Source of the DNA: Aquirickettsiella gammari
GTDB lineage: Bacteria; Pseudomonadota; Gammaproteobacteria; Diplorickettsiales; Diplorickettsiaceae
Length of the DNA: 64,000 nt
Assembly: GCA_963701065.1 (NCBI GenBank)
Contig: OY969558.1
Location: forward strand, 806,001 to 870,000
Reading direction: 5' to 3'
This document shows positions 45,728 through 54,256 of the stretch, one piece after another. A model generated the notes under the pieces. It was not told the origin of the DNA. It searched no databases and was given only the letters and a program-made list of their open reading frames with translations. Both the position numbers and the translations under genes were made by a program. The stretch's first letter is position 1; every line of letters starts with the position of its first letter.

Positions 45728-45780
45728 AAAGTTTATCAATTGTAATTTAACACAGGCAATAAACTTTCTAATTAATTTTT
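45723..45780 (+). terminator. Terminator of the mla-murA operon
   Basis: ATTAGAAAGTTTAT (45723-45736, containing the murA stop codon) is exactly complementary to 45759-45772 across a 22-base loop and is followed by TAATTTTTTAG. It may act in both directions, since the convergent gene ends at 45791. Confidence 0.65.
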
Positions 45781-45790
45781 TAGTAAATTA

Positions 45791-46522
45791 TTAAACAAAG
45801 GACGCTTCACACACATTATCCATTGTTCGTGTTTGTATACCGCTTAACATGTTCCATATTGATTTAGCTATGTTTTTGGCTGCTTTTTCTGCTTTTATTT
45901 TGTCTTCCATCGGTAAATCTTTTATTAAGGTCTTAGTTGCTTCGGCATGTTCTACATCAGCCTCAAGATGAACTAAAAAAAATTTCAGAGTAGCTTCATC
46001 TTCAATATCGTAAAATTGTTTTAGTCCCATGATTTTACTAGCCGCTGTTTGAGGGATCTGACGTTCGTACGCGTATAAGGCGCCTAAACCCTCTGCATAG
46101 GATGTACGTGACAGAGAGAGAAACTCATTAATAAATTGTTTAGTTTCCGGAAAAATAGCACTACTAGTAACGGTTGCTTCAGATAAGCCTAGGCCCTTAG
46201 TAAACTGTAGCCATAAAGCAGGATGGCTATCTAGACCATTCATTCCCTCTTCATCGTTTAAATTTTCTAGCAGTACTTTCCGTGCTTGGGAGAGCTGGCA
46301 GTTGCTGTGAGTAGCGCTGATATAACGAGGAAAAGCTTCAACATGATGATAATATTGACAAGCATAAGTACGTAGACTATCTACTGATAGTTTTCCTGTA
46401 GACCAGGCTTGATAAAAAGGATGTTTGAGTAGATGGTTTTCATTAAGCTGTCTATCGAATTGTTGCATATAATTACTCTGCAAAATACCATTAAGTGTAT
46501 TGTCCATTGTTTGCATAGTCAT
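45791..46522 (-). CDS. CADD-like para-aminobenzoate synthase (TenA/PqqC fold)
   Basis: 243 residues from ATG 46522, chosen for AAGGAG 8 bases upstream. A longer frame to 46612 lacks such a site. It matches Chlamydia CADD (CT610), a di-metal oxygenase-like helical protein that makes pABA for folate, using its own side chains. Residues recalled as essential in CADD all have counterparts: Y37, E92, H100, E153, K163, H185, D189 and H192. HPFYQAW, YYHHVEAFPRYISATHS and HLEADVEHA are near-identical blocks. Death-domain binding reported for CADD need not apply. Monocistronic. Confidence 0.85.
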   Translation of the reverse strand: MTMQTMDNTLNGILQSNYMQQFDRQLNENHLLKHPFYQAWSTGKLSVDSLRTYACQYYHHVEAFPRYISATHSNCQLSQARKVLLENLNDEEGMNGLDSHPALWLQFTKGLGLSEATVTSSAIFPETKQFINEFLSLSRTSYAEGLGALYAYERQIPQTAASKIMGLKQFYDIEDEATLKFFLVHLEADVEHAEATKTLIKDLPMEDKIKAEKAAKNIAKSIWNMLSGIQTRTMDNVCEASFV

Positions 46523-46666
46523 ATAGCTTTTCTCCTTATTTGGTTTAGAGTTACACATTGTACCGAATTTAGCGTCAAATCTAAAACCAAGCGTATATCT
46601 CGATATTACCAATTTATGTATAGTTGTTGTTTTAAAGATTTACTTAATAGGGTGTAATTTTCAAAA

Positions 46667-46712
46667 ACGCAAACTTTAATGAAAAATTTATAATTTTTGC
46701 TAATCTTTGCGT
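46667..46712. repeat. Nested inverted repeats upstream of the CADD-like gene
   Basis: Outer arms ACGCAAA (46667-46673) and TTTGCGT (46706-46712) enclose a second symmetric element, AAAAATT-TAT-AATTTTT (46682-46698). It lies 145-190 bases before the CADD-like start, in an otherwise empty 250-base AT-rich gap. Operator or hairpin; unassigned. Confidence 0.4.
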
Positions 46713-46862
46713 ATAAAATTTACAATTTAGATAAAATTTGTTGCTATTTTAATTTTTTTAATGCTCTTAGAAGGTGTTTTTATGAAAAAATTAGCGGTAA
46801 ATATTTATAGTAAGAATATTAACCATTTAATAGCCATCAATCACTTAAAGGGGCTGAGGACC

Positions 46863-47498
46863 TTAATTGAAAGAAGTTTTTATAATTTTCTGCGCTTCTT
46901 TTGCACGTAGCGCAATTTCATCAAAAGCAGCTTTTGAAATAAGCTTACGCGGTGCTATCCACGTTCCACCAATGCAAGGAACACAGGGTAAGTTAAGATA
47001 GCTCAAAAAATTATCGACATTAATTCCACCCGTGGGGCAAAAGTTCAGTGGTAGAACTTCCGCAATAGCTCGTAGTGTCTTGATACCGCCCATACTCTCA
47101 GCAGGAAAAAATTTGGCGTGTTTTATGTTGAGTTCATGGGCAAATAAGGCTTCACTTGCTGTGGCAATGCCAGGTAAATAAGGTAGACTTAGTTTTTTTG
47201 CGGCAAGAACTAAGGTCTCACTTAAACCAGGACTGACAGCAAACTTAATCCCCGCTGACCTTGCTTGTGCTAATTGCTGTTCATCAACAATAGTGCCTGC
47301 CCCCACGGTAATTTCTGGGAGTGCGGCGCTTATTTTTTCAATAGCGGCTAAAGCGCATGAAGTACGCAATGTAATCTCTAAGACTGTAAAACCGAATTTA
47401 AGTAGTGTTTCAGCTAAAGGAATTGCATGTTCTACTTTATCGATTACAATAATGGGTATAATGCGATTTTGGTTTAGAATATCAATTAAAGTAAACAT
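46863..47498 (-). CDS. eda: KDPG/KHG aldolase
   Basis: Class I aldolase cleaving 2-keto-3-deoxy-6-phosphogluconate to pyruvate and glyceraldehyde-3-phosphate. 211 residues with E41 and R45 in LEITLRT, VGAGTI, FAVSPG, the Schiff-base lysine K129 in HAKFFPAE, and a PTGGIN phosphate loop. It is divergent from the KDG kinase gene across about 100 bases, so both may answer to one regulator. It is the last enzyme of the sugar module encoded to 54144. Confidence 0.94.
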   Translation of the reverse strand: MFTLIDILNQNRIIPIIVIDKVEHAIPLAETLLKFGFTVLEITLRTSCALAAIEKISAALPEITVGAGTIVDEQQLAQARSAGIKFAVSPGLSETLVLAAKKLSLPYLPGIATASEALFAHELNIKHAKFFPAESMGGIKTLRAIAEVLPLNFCPTGGINVDNFLSYLNLPCVPCIGGTWIAPRKLISKAAFDEIALRAKEAQKIIKTSFN

Positions 47499-47602
47499 CT
47501 ATGTCCTGCAAAATTATATTTTATAATACCCCCCTCTTTTTTGGTACGCAAATTTTAGCAAATGTTCCTAGTGAGGCCTCAAGAGCCTAAAGTTTATTGC
47601 TT

Positions 47603-48535
47603 ATGTCTAAAATGAAACATATTGCCGTGATTGGTGAAGCGATGTTGGAGCTATCGCATCAAAATGCTTCCTTATTATCTTTAGCATTTGCGGGCGATAC
47701 CTTGAATTTTGCAATTTATTTGCGCCGATTACTACATGACCAAGCTTTTGAACTGCATTATGTGACAGCCTTGGGTCAGGATATTTATAGCGATAATATG
47801 TTAGAAAATTGGCGAAAAGAAGGTCTCAATACGGATTTAATTCGTCGTATAGAAAATAAATTACCGGGGCTTTATTTAATTCGTACCGATGAAAAAGGAG
47901 AAAGAACGTTTTATTTTTATCGCTCAGCTTCTGCGGCAAGGGAACTTTTTAAAGGAGATATCGTTAATTTATCTCAAAATTTGCTAGCGATGGATTACTT
48001 ATACTTATCAGGAATTACCTTAGCTATCCTTGATGAAGCGAGCCGAGAATGCTTATGGAATATTCTAAAAGCGGCTAAACAAGCCGGCGCACAAATTATT
48101 TTTGATAGTAACTATCGTGCTGCATTATGGTCCAGTCCTCAATCAGCTAAAGAAGCTATTCAACAAATCTTACAATTTGTAGATATTGCCTTGCCTACTT
48201 TTATTGACGATCAACTTGTGTTTGGTGATTCTACCCCAGAGGTTTGTGCGCAACGTTTGTTAAAAAGTGGGGTAACCGAAGTGGTTGTTAAATGTGGTGC
48301 TGAACCGGCTTTAGTGGCTAATATTAATCAACAGCAAAGGGTTCCAGCTTGTGTAACTAATAAAGTGATTGATACGACAGGTGCGGGTGATTCATTTAAT
48401 AGTGCTTATTTAGCAGCGCGTTTGTTAGGCATTGAACCTATAAAAGCAGCGCTATGGGGTCATGCATTAGCTGCAAAGGTTATTGCTCAACCGGGTGCTA
48501 TTATCCCCCTAACAACAATGCCACACTTATCTTGA
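47603..48535 (+). CDS. kdgK: 2-keto-3-deoxygluconate kinase (PfkB family)
   Basis: Ribokinase-type sugar kinase of about 310 residues. N-terminal GEAMLELS, substrate-side GDTLNFAIYLRRL, YFYRSASAAREL, and the catalytic DTTGAGDSFNSAYLAARL are typical of KDG kinases. ATG 47603 is used; a TTG two codons upstream and an ATG three codons in are alternatives, none with a strong ribosome-binding site. It would make KDPG for the divergent aldolase. Eight bases separate it from the epimerase gene. Confidence 0.9.
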   Translation: MSKMKHIAVIGEAMLELSHQNASLLSLAFAGDTLNFAIYLRRLLHDQAFELHYVTALGQDIYSDNMLENWRKEGLNTDLIRRIENKLPGLYLIRTDEKGERTFYFYRSASAARELFKGDIVNLSQNLLAMDYLYLSGITLAILDEASRECLWNILKAAKQAGAQIIFDSNYRAALWSSPQSAKEAIQQILQFVDIALPTFIDDQLVFGDSTPEVCAQRLLKSGVTEVVVKCGAEPALVANINQQQRVPACVTNKVIDTTGAGDSFNSAYLAARLLGIEPIKAALWGHALAAKVIAQPGAIIPLTTMPHLS

Positions 48536-48543
48536 GGGTTAAT

Positions 48544-49593
48544 ATGCCGGAAATGTTTTGTCAGTCACGTTTTTTTGGTGAATTGGATGATCAACCGGTA
48601 ACTCACTATACACTTCGTAATCCAAATGGTATGTCTATTAGTGTTATAAATTATGGGGCTACCTTAGTATCTGTGTGCGTACCAAATTCGCACGGTACTT
48701 TACATGAGCTTACATTAGGCTTTGATCATCTCGAGGAATATTTAGCGAGTAACTTTTATTTTGGTGCCACAATAGGGCGGGTTGCAAATCGTATTGACAA
48801 TGCACATTTTAGTTATCAAAAACAAGATTATTTTTTAAGTAAAAATAAAGGCTACTCGCATCATTTACATGGTGGAGAGAAAGGTCTGGATAAAGTACTT
48901 TGGCAAACTGAGGTGGCTATCCAAGGTGATAAAGCAAGCGTGGAATTTTCTTACCTGAGTCCAGATGGCGATCAAGGTTACCCAGGAAATCTTGAAATAA
49001 AAACAACTTATAGTTTAACTTTAGCGAATGAATTAAAGATTTCGTTTCAAGCAAAAACTGATCAAATAACACCCGTTGACTTGACTAATCATGCGTATTG
49101 GAATTTAGCGGGTGCAGGATGTGGTACGGTATTGGATCACGTATTACAGATTTTTGCAGATCACTATGTGCTTACTGATAAAGAACTACTATCAACAGGT
49201 CAAATAGCAGCGGTGGAGAGTACACCTTACGATTTTCGTGAGCCTCATCATTTAGGTGAGCGGCTAAATGATATCCCAATTGGTGGTTATGATGTTTGTT
49301 TTGTATTGCCGGTTATGACGAATCGTAATCCTCGTTTCGTTGCGCAAATTAAAGAGCCAATCAGTGGGCGTATTTTAGAGATATATACTACACAACCAGG
49401 ATTGCAATTTTATACAGGTAATAGCTTGAAGGATCATCCTATTAGTTCAGGTTTTTTTACCCAGCGTTACGGTGGTTTTTGCATGGAAACACAAAATTTT
49501 CCGGGTGCAGTTAATTATTCTCAATTTCCATCGCCTTTTTTATTACCCGGCGATTTGTATCAACATGAAACAATTTATCGATTGATCTGGTAA
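48544..49593 (+). CDS. galM: Aldose 1-epimerase
   Basis: Mutarotase interconverting alpha and beta anomers of free hexoses. I start it at ATG 48544, preceded by TTGAGGG, giving about 349 residues; a longer in-frame extension into kdgK is spurious. GATIGRVANRI, HHLHGGEKGLDK, DLTNHAYWNLAG (catalytic His) and CMETQNFPGAVN (catalytic Glu) are present. In this cluster it would supply the anomer used by the sugar dehydrogenase after import. Confidence 0.93.
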   Translation: MPEMFCQSRFFGELDDQPVTHYTLRNPNGMSISVINYGATLVSVCVPNSHGTLHELTLGFDHLEEYLASNFYFGATIGRVANRIDNAHFSYQKQDYFLSKNKGYSHHLHGGEKGLDKVLWQTEVAIQGDKASVEFSYLSPDGDQGYPGNLEIKTTYSLTLANELKISFQAKTDQITPVDLTNHAYWNLAGAGCGTVLDHVLQIFADHYVLTDKELLSTGQIAAVESTPYDFREPHHLGERLNDIPIGGYDVCFVLPVMTNRNPRFVAQIKEPISGRILEIYTTQPGLQFYTGNSLKDHPISSGFFTQRYGGFCMETQNFPGAVNYSQFPSPFLLPGDLYQHETIYRLIW

Positions 49594-49598
49594 AAATT

Positions 49599-50465
49599 AT
49601 GAAACTTGATGTGATATGTCAGGAAATTATGTTATTAGGCGAAAGCCCACTTTGGCATCCCGTGGAAAAATGTTTATATTGGGTGGATATCGTCGCTGCT
49701 ACTTTGTGTCGTCTAGACAATGATGGAAGCACGCAAAAATTTACTATGCCCAGTGAAATTGGTTCAATAGCTTGGAGCGATAAGGGAGGTTTAATAGCAG
49801 CGCTTAGTGATCGATTTGTTTCTATCAATACGAAAACCGGTGCTACACAAAACATTGCTTGCCCCCTACAAGGGATAAAAGGCGTTATGTTTAACGATGG
49901 TAAATGTGATAGACAAGGAAGATTTTGGGCAGGAACCAAGGATATAGAAGAAAAAAGACCTTTGGGATCTTTATATTGTTTAGATAAAGAAAGCAAAGTG
50001 GCGGAGATGCTTAATGGTTTTACGGTAAGTAACGGAATCGCTTGGAATTTAGATAATAGCGTCATGTATATTTGTGATTCCCCTGCGCGTCAGATTTATC
50101 AGTATGAATTTGACCCTATTAAAGGCTGCTTGGGACAAGTCCAAGTGTTTGTACAAGTACCAGAGGAAGAAGGTTTTCCGGATGGTCTCACAGTAGATAG
50201 TGAAGGTTATTTATGGAGTTGTCATTGGGATGGTTGGCGAATCACACGCTATAGTTCTACAGGGGAAGTGGATAGTGTTATTTCTATGCCGGTCCCTAGG
50301 CCTACCAGTTGTTGTTTTGGAGGTCCGGAATTGAAGACTTTATATGTTACATCTGCTTCAATCGGTTTATCTGCTGCTAAATTAGCCGATGCGCCTCAAT
50401 CAGGGCAAGTTTTCGCAATAGAATTAGATGTAAAAGGATTGCCGGAACCCGCTTATTTAGGGTAA
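49599..50465 (+). CDS. SMP-30/gluconolactonase family lactonase
   Basis: 288-residue six-bladed propeller lactonase opening sugar-acid lactones. Metal-site blocks are visible: GESPLWHP (Glu), FNDGKCDRQGRFWAGT (Asn, Asp), VSNGIAWNLDNSVMYICDS (Asn) and FPDGLTVDSEGYLWS (Asp). Six bases after galM. Fits between the SDR dehydrogenase and the ManD dehydratase in the pathway. Specificity (gluconolactone, mannonolactone, galactonolactone) cannot be read from sequence. Confidence 0.9.
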   Translation: MKLDVICQEIMLLGESPLWHPVEKCLYWVDIVAATLCRLDNDGSTQKFTMPSEIGSIAWSDKGGLIAALSDRFVSINTKTGATQNIACPLQGIKGVMFNDGKCDRQGRFWAGTKDIEEKRPLGSLYCLDKESKVAEMLNGFTVSNGIAWNLDNSVMYICDSPARQIYQYEFDPIKGCLGQVQVFVQVPEEEGFPDGLTVDSEGYLWSCHWDGWRITRYSSTGEVDSVISMPVPRPTSCCFGGPELKTLYVTSASIGLSAAKLADAPQSGQVFAIELDVKGLPEPAYLG

Positions 50466-50622
50466 TTTGATGATAATCTGAAGATTTAAATATAAGAATA
50501 AATTGTCCTTAAATAACTTACATTTTTCAGTTGGACTGTTAATTTAACCGTGTTTTGCTTGCTTTTAGGTAGGATAGAGGTAAAGTAATAATCAATAATT
50601 TATCTAGAAGAGATTGTTTCTT

Positions 50623-52062
50623 ATGTTAAAACTGTCAAATACTCATTGGTTAATTTATACCATTTCTGGGTTTGCAGCTTTAGCAGGATTATTATTTGGT
50701 TATGATACTGGAATTATTTCCGGCGCTATTTTATTTATTAAAAAAGATTTTGCGCTTTCTAGTTTTCAGGAAGAAATGGTTGTAAGTGCCGTTTTATTAG
50801 GTGCTTTAATAGGTTCAGGAATGAGTGGTCGAGTTAGCGATTTATTTGGACGGCGTAAAGTACTCGTTTTCACCGCACTTACCTTCATTATAGGCTCTTT
50901 AGCTAGCGCACTTTCGTCTAATATTATTTCTTTAATTGTAGGTCGGGTTATATTAGGCGTAGCTATCGGTGTAGGTTCTTTTACTGCCCCTTTATATCTT
51001 GCAGAGATTGCTCCACAACGTATTCGAGGTATGTTAGTTTCTTTAAACCAGCTCGCTATTACGATAGGTATCGTTTTTTCCTATTTAATTAATTATTATT
51101 TTTCTGCGCAAGGCGAATGGTCTTGGATGTTAGGTTTAGGTGTTGTCCCCGCTGTTATTCTATTGCTGGGGACAATTTATTTACCGGAAAGCCCGCGATG
51201 GATGATTTTAAAGGGCTGGGAACATAAGGCGCGCGATATTTTACAGCGTATTCGCGCAGGCGAGAACATTAATAAAGAATTTGATGAAATTCGACAAACT
51301 GTAGTAATTGAAAAGGGAGTACATCGCTTATTATTTGCCAAATGGGTGCGCCCTATTCTCTTTATTAGTTTAGGCCTAAGTTTTTTTCAACAAGTAACAG
51401 GAATTAACGCCATCATTTATTATGCGCCTACAATCCTACAAATAGCTGGATTCAAACATGCGGGTAATGCTATTTTAGCGACTTTCGGGATAGGCTTAGT
51501 TAACGTACTATTTACTATTATTGCTTTACCACTGATTGACCGTTGGGGTCGCCGACCTTTGTTACTTTCTGGTCTCTTAGGTATGTTTATTAGTTTGTTT
51601 GTGATGGGAATTGCTTTTTACTTTCCTACATTTGCCGCGTTACGTTGGGTAGCTGTAGCGAGTATGATTATTTACATTGCTAGTTTTGCAATGAGCCTAG
51701 GTCCTATTATGTGGCTGATTATTTCCGAAATTTTTCCTTTAAATATTCGTGGAGTAGGTGCTAGTTTAGCTATTTCTGCCAGTTGGGGCTTTAATATGCT
51801 CGTGTCATTAACCTTTTTAACTTTAATTCAATCGGTAGGTACTGGCCGTACATTTTGGTTGTATGCGGCTTTATGTGTGCTAGCTTGGATTTTTGTTTAC
51901 TTATTTGTTCCGGAAACAAAAAATTGTTCCTTAGAGCAAATTGAAAATAATTTGCGACTCGGTCGACCGAGTCGTGAATTAGGCTTCCCTTCACATATCC
52001 CTCACACATTTGTTAAATCAAAACGTCTTTCTTTTTTCTCGTTAATTAAAATAAGGCGTTAA
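50623..52062 (+). CDS. Sugar:proton symporter (MFS sugar porter family)
   Basis: About 479 residues, 12 helices. All sugar-porter signatures are present: GFAALAGLLFGYDTGIISGA, GRVSDLFGRRKVL, LPESPRWM, QQVTGINAIIYYAPTI, DRWGRRPLLL and VPETKNCSLEQIE. Closest in style to GalP, XylE and AraE. ATG 50623 is used over an upstream TTG. A 157-base gap separates it from the lactonase gene and may hold a second promoter of the module. Likely a hexose importer at the inner membrane. Confidence 0.92.
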   Translation: MLKLSNTHWLIYTISGFAALAGLLFGYDTGIISGAILFIKKDFALSSFQEEMVVSAVLLGALIGSGMSGRVSDLFGRRKVLVFTALTFIIGSLASALSSNIISLIVGRVILGVAIGVGSFTAPLYLAEIAPQRIRGMLVSLNQLAITIGIVFSYLINYYFSAQGEWSWMLGLGVVPAVILLLGTIYLPESPRWMILKGWEHKARDILQRIRAGENINKEFDEIRQTVVIEKGVHRLLFAKWVRPILFISLGLSFFQQVTGINAIIYYAPTILQIAGFKHAGNAILATFGIGLVNVLFTIIALPLIDRWGRRPLLLSGLLGMFISLFVMGIAFYFPTFAALRWVAVASMIIYIASFAMSLGPIMWLIISEIFPLNIRGVGASLAISASWGFNMLVSLTFLTLIQSVGTGRTFWLYAALCVLAWIFVYLFVPETKNCSLEQIENNLRLGRPSRELGFPSHIPHTFVKSKRLSFFSLIKIRR

Positions 52063-52078
52063 AGAGAGTTTAAATCTT

Positions 52079-52864
52079 ATGTTGAAAAACAAAGTTATTT
52101 TAATTACAGGTTCGACTAATGGTATTGGTGCTGCTATAGCGCGTCGTTGTATTGCAGAAGGCGCTAAAGTTATGATTCATGGGCGTAAGGAAGATTGTGC
52201 TAAAAAATTAGTTCAAGAGTTGGGATCGGCAAGTCGTTACGTCATTGCGGATCTGGCCGATGAAAAAACCTACCCTTATTTAGTAACGGAAACAATAAAA
52301 AAATTCGGCACTTTAAATGGATTAATAAATAATGCGGGCATTTATCCGCGCAATAACATCGATTCAGCCAACTTGGAAACTTGTGAAAAGATCATGCGGA
52401 TTAACTTATATGCGCCATTACTATTATGTAAAGCGGCGGTAGAGATTTTTCGTAAACAAAAAAGTGGCGGTGCTATAGTTAATATAGGTTCTATCAATGC
52501 CTATACAGGACAACCTGATTTATTAATTTACTCGATCTCTAAAGGTGCGCTGATGACTATGACGCGTAATTTAGCGGATAGTTTAGGCCCAGAACATATT
52601 CGGGTTAATCAGCTGAATATTGGTTGGACACCTACTGATAATGAAGTGGCTTTAAAAAGAGCGGAAGGCCTTCCCGAAAATTGGCAATCGCGTATCCCAA
52701 AAGCTTACGCACCAAGTGGCGTTTTACTTGCACCTGATGATGTCGCCATGCACGTTGTGTTTTGGATATCTGATCAATCAGCACCCGTTAGTGGAGCAGT
52801 TTACGAAGTTGAGCAATATCCAATAATTGGACGTAATCGCTTGAATGAATTAATTATCCAATAA
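52079..52864 (+). CDS. SDR-family dehydrogenase (putative aldose dehydrogenase)
   Basis: 261-residue classical short-chain dehydrogenase: cofactor loop TGSTNGIG (10-17), NNAG (84-87), catalytic S138, Y151 and K155 (YSISKG). A basic residue after strand 2 (HGR, R36) suggests NADP(H) preference. The C-terminal GAVYEVEQYP keeps the family's end motif. Sixteen bases downstream of the sugar symporter and upstream of ManD, it is the only enzyme in the cluster able to oxidise the aldose to its lactone. Substrate inferred. Confidence 0.87.
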   Translation: MLKNKVILITGSTNGIGAAIARRCIAEGAKVMIHGRKEDCAKKLVQELGSASRYVIADLADEKTYPYLVTETIKKFGTLNGLINNAGIYPRNNIDSANLETCEKIMRINLYAPLLLCKAAVEIFRKQKSGGAIVNIGSINAYTGQPDLLIYSISKGALMTMTRNLADSLGPEHIRVNQLNIGWTPTDNEVALKRAEGLPENWQSRIPKAYAPSGVLLAPDDVAMHVVFWISDQSAPVSGAVYEVEQYPIIGRNRLNELIIQ

Positions 52865-52935
52865 TTCTAAAATGTATAAAGATTGTGATACAAGCCTAGA
52901 AAAATATATAAGCATTTCTCATTGAGGTTATAGTT

Positions 52936-54144
52936 ATGAAAATCCAAGATGCTAAGGTGTTTGTTACTTGTCCGGATCGAAACTTCGTGACGTTAAAGAT
53001 TATGACAGATGAAGGCTTGTATGGTCTTGGTGATGCAACCTTAAATGGACGTGAGTTAGCCGTAAAAGCTTACCTAGAAGATCTTATTCCTTGTTTGATT
53101 GGCCGTGATCCGGCACAAATTGAAGATATTTGGCAATATTTTTATCGTGGTGCTTATTGGCGCAGGGGGCCTGTCACCATGGCGGCAATAGCGGCGATTG
53201 ATATGGCTTTATGGGATATTAAAGGCAAGGCATTAAATACACCGGTTTATAATTTACTGGGCGGTAAAAGCCGCCAAGGTGTTATGGTATATGGACACGC
53301 AAATGGTAAGGATATTGCAGATACTATAGAGCAAGTAGGTAAATACATCGATATGGGTTATTTAGCTGTACGTGCGCAAACGGGCGTGCCGGGCTTACCA
53401 AATAGCTATGGTATTTCGAGTAAGGATAAATTGTATTATGAGCCGGCTACTAAAGGTTTACCTCAAGAATGTGTTTGGTCTACCGAAAAATATCTCAATT
53501 ATGTCCCTAAATTATTTAAGGAATTACGTAAAACCTATGGCGATGATCCTCATTTTTTGCATGATACTCATCACCGTTTGACGCCCATAGAAGCCGCACG
53601 TCTAGGTAAGGAGTTAGAACCCTACCACTTGTTTTGGTTAGAAGATACCGTTGCCGCGGAATTACAAGAAGGTTTTCGTATTATACGTCAACATACGACG
53701 ACTCCCTTAGCCGTAGGCGAAGTATTTAATACTATATGGGACGCCCATATTTTATTGACTGAACAATTGATTGATTATATCCGTATGTCCGTTGTACATG
53801 CTGGGGGTTTGTCACATTTAAAGAAGGTGGCGGCTATGGCGGAGGTTTATCATGTAAAAACGGGTTGTCATGGTCCTACGGATGTTTCCCCTATCACGAT
53901 GGCGTCAGCTTTACACTTTGATATTTCAGTTAATAATTTTGGTATACAAGAATATATGCGTCATACCGATAAAACAAATGAAGTATTTACCCATAGCTAT
54001 ACGTTTGATAAAGGTTACCTATATCCTAGCGATAAACCGGGTTTAGGAGTCGATTTTAATGAGAAGTTAGCGGAGAAATATCCTTACGAACGTGCATATC
54101 TTCCCATTAATCGAAAATTAGATGGTACTTTATTTAATTGGTAA
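52936..54144 (+). CDS. manD: ManD/RspA-type D-mannonate (or D-gluconate) dehydratase
   Basis: Enolase-superfamily acid-sugar dehydratase, 402 residues, the exact usual ManD length. Metal ligands D210, E236 and E262, the general-acid H212 in LHDTHHR, a second histidine H312 in TGCHGPTD, and R146 with Y158 in the mobile loop correspond to residues of high-activity ManD enzymes. It would convert the aldonic acid to 2-keto-3-deoxygluconate for the kinase. Mannonate and gluconate give the same product. Last gene of the module; annotated in many genomes as starvation-sensing protein RspA. Confidence 0.93.
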   Translation: MKIQDAKVFVTCPDRNFVTLKIMTDEGLYGLGDATLNGRELAVKAYLEDLIPCLIGRDPAQIEDIWQYFYRGAYWRRGPVTMAAIAAIDMALWDIKGKALNTPVYNLLGGKSRQGVMVYGHANGKDIADTIEQVGKYIDMGYLAVRAQTGVPGLPNSYGISSKDKLYYEPATKGLPQECVWSTEKYLNYVPKLFKELRKTYGDDPHFLHDTHHRLTPIEAARLGKELEPYHLFWLEDTVAAELQEGFRIIRQHTTTPLAVGEVFNTIWDAHILLTEQLIDYIRMSVVHAGGLSHLKKVAAMAEVYHVKTGCHGPTDVSPITMASALHFDISVNNFGIQEYMRHTDKTNEVFTHSYTFDKGYLYPSDKPGLGVDFNEKLAEKYPYERAYLPINRKLDGTLFNW

Positions 54145-54202
54145 AGTATTTTATTACTTATAATTAATCAATATTAAGCCAATAAGCTTGATTTTGCTCA
54201 GG

Positions 54203-54237
54203 ATTTTAAGTCTCTCGTAAGTTGAGAGACTTAAAAT
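54203..54237. terminator. 14-bp perfect hairpin between manD and htpG
   Basis: ATTTTAAGTCTCTC (54203-54216), a 7-base loop, and the exact complement (54224-54237) lie between the convergent manD and htpG stop codons. Position suggests a bidirectional transcription end, but neither strand has a T tract beyond the stem. Confidence 0.5.
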
Positions 54238-54256
54238 GCACAAGCCGAGAGTTAGC

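Noticed and set aside
46782..46913. 43-codon frame MKKLAVNIYSKN... with AAGGTG upstream, overlapping the eda end antisense
   Set aside because: Most of its second half is antisense to eda and no feature supports it.
48454..48543. Extended N-terminus of the aldose 1-epimerase
   Set aside because: It is out-of-frame kdgK coding; ATG 48544 has GAGGG upstream and starts the fold.
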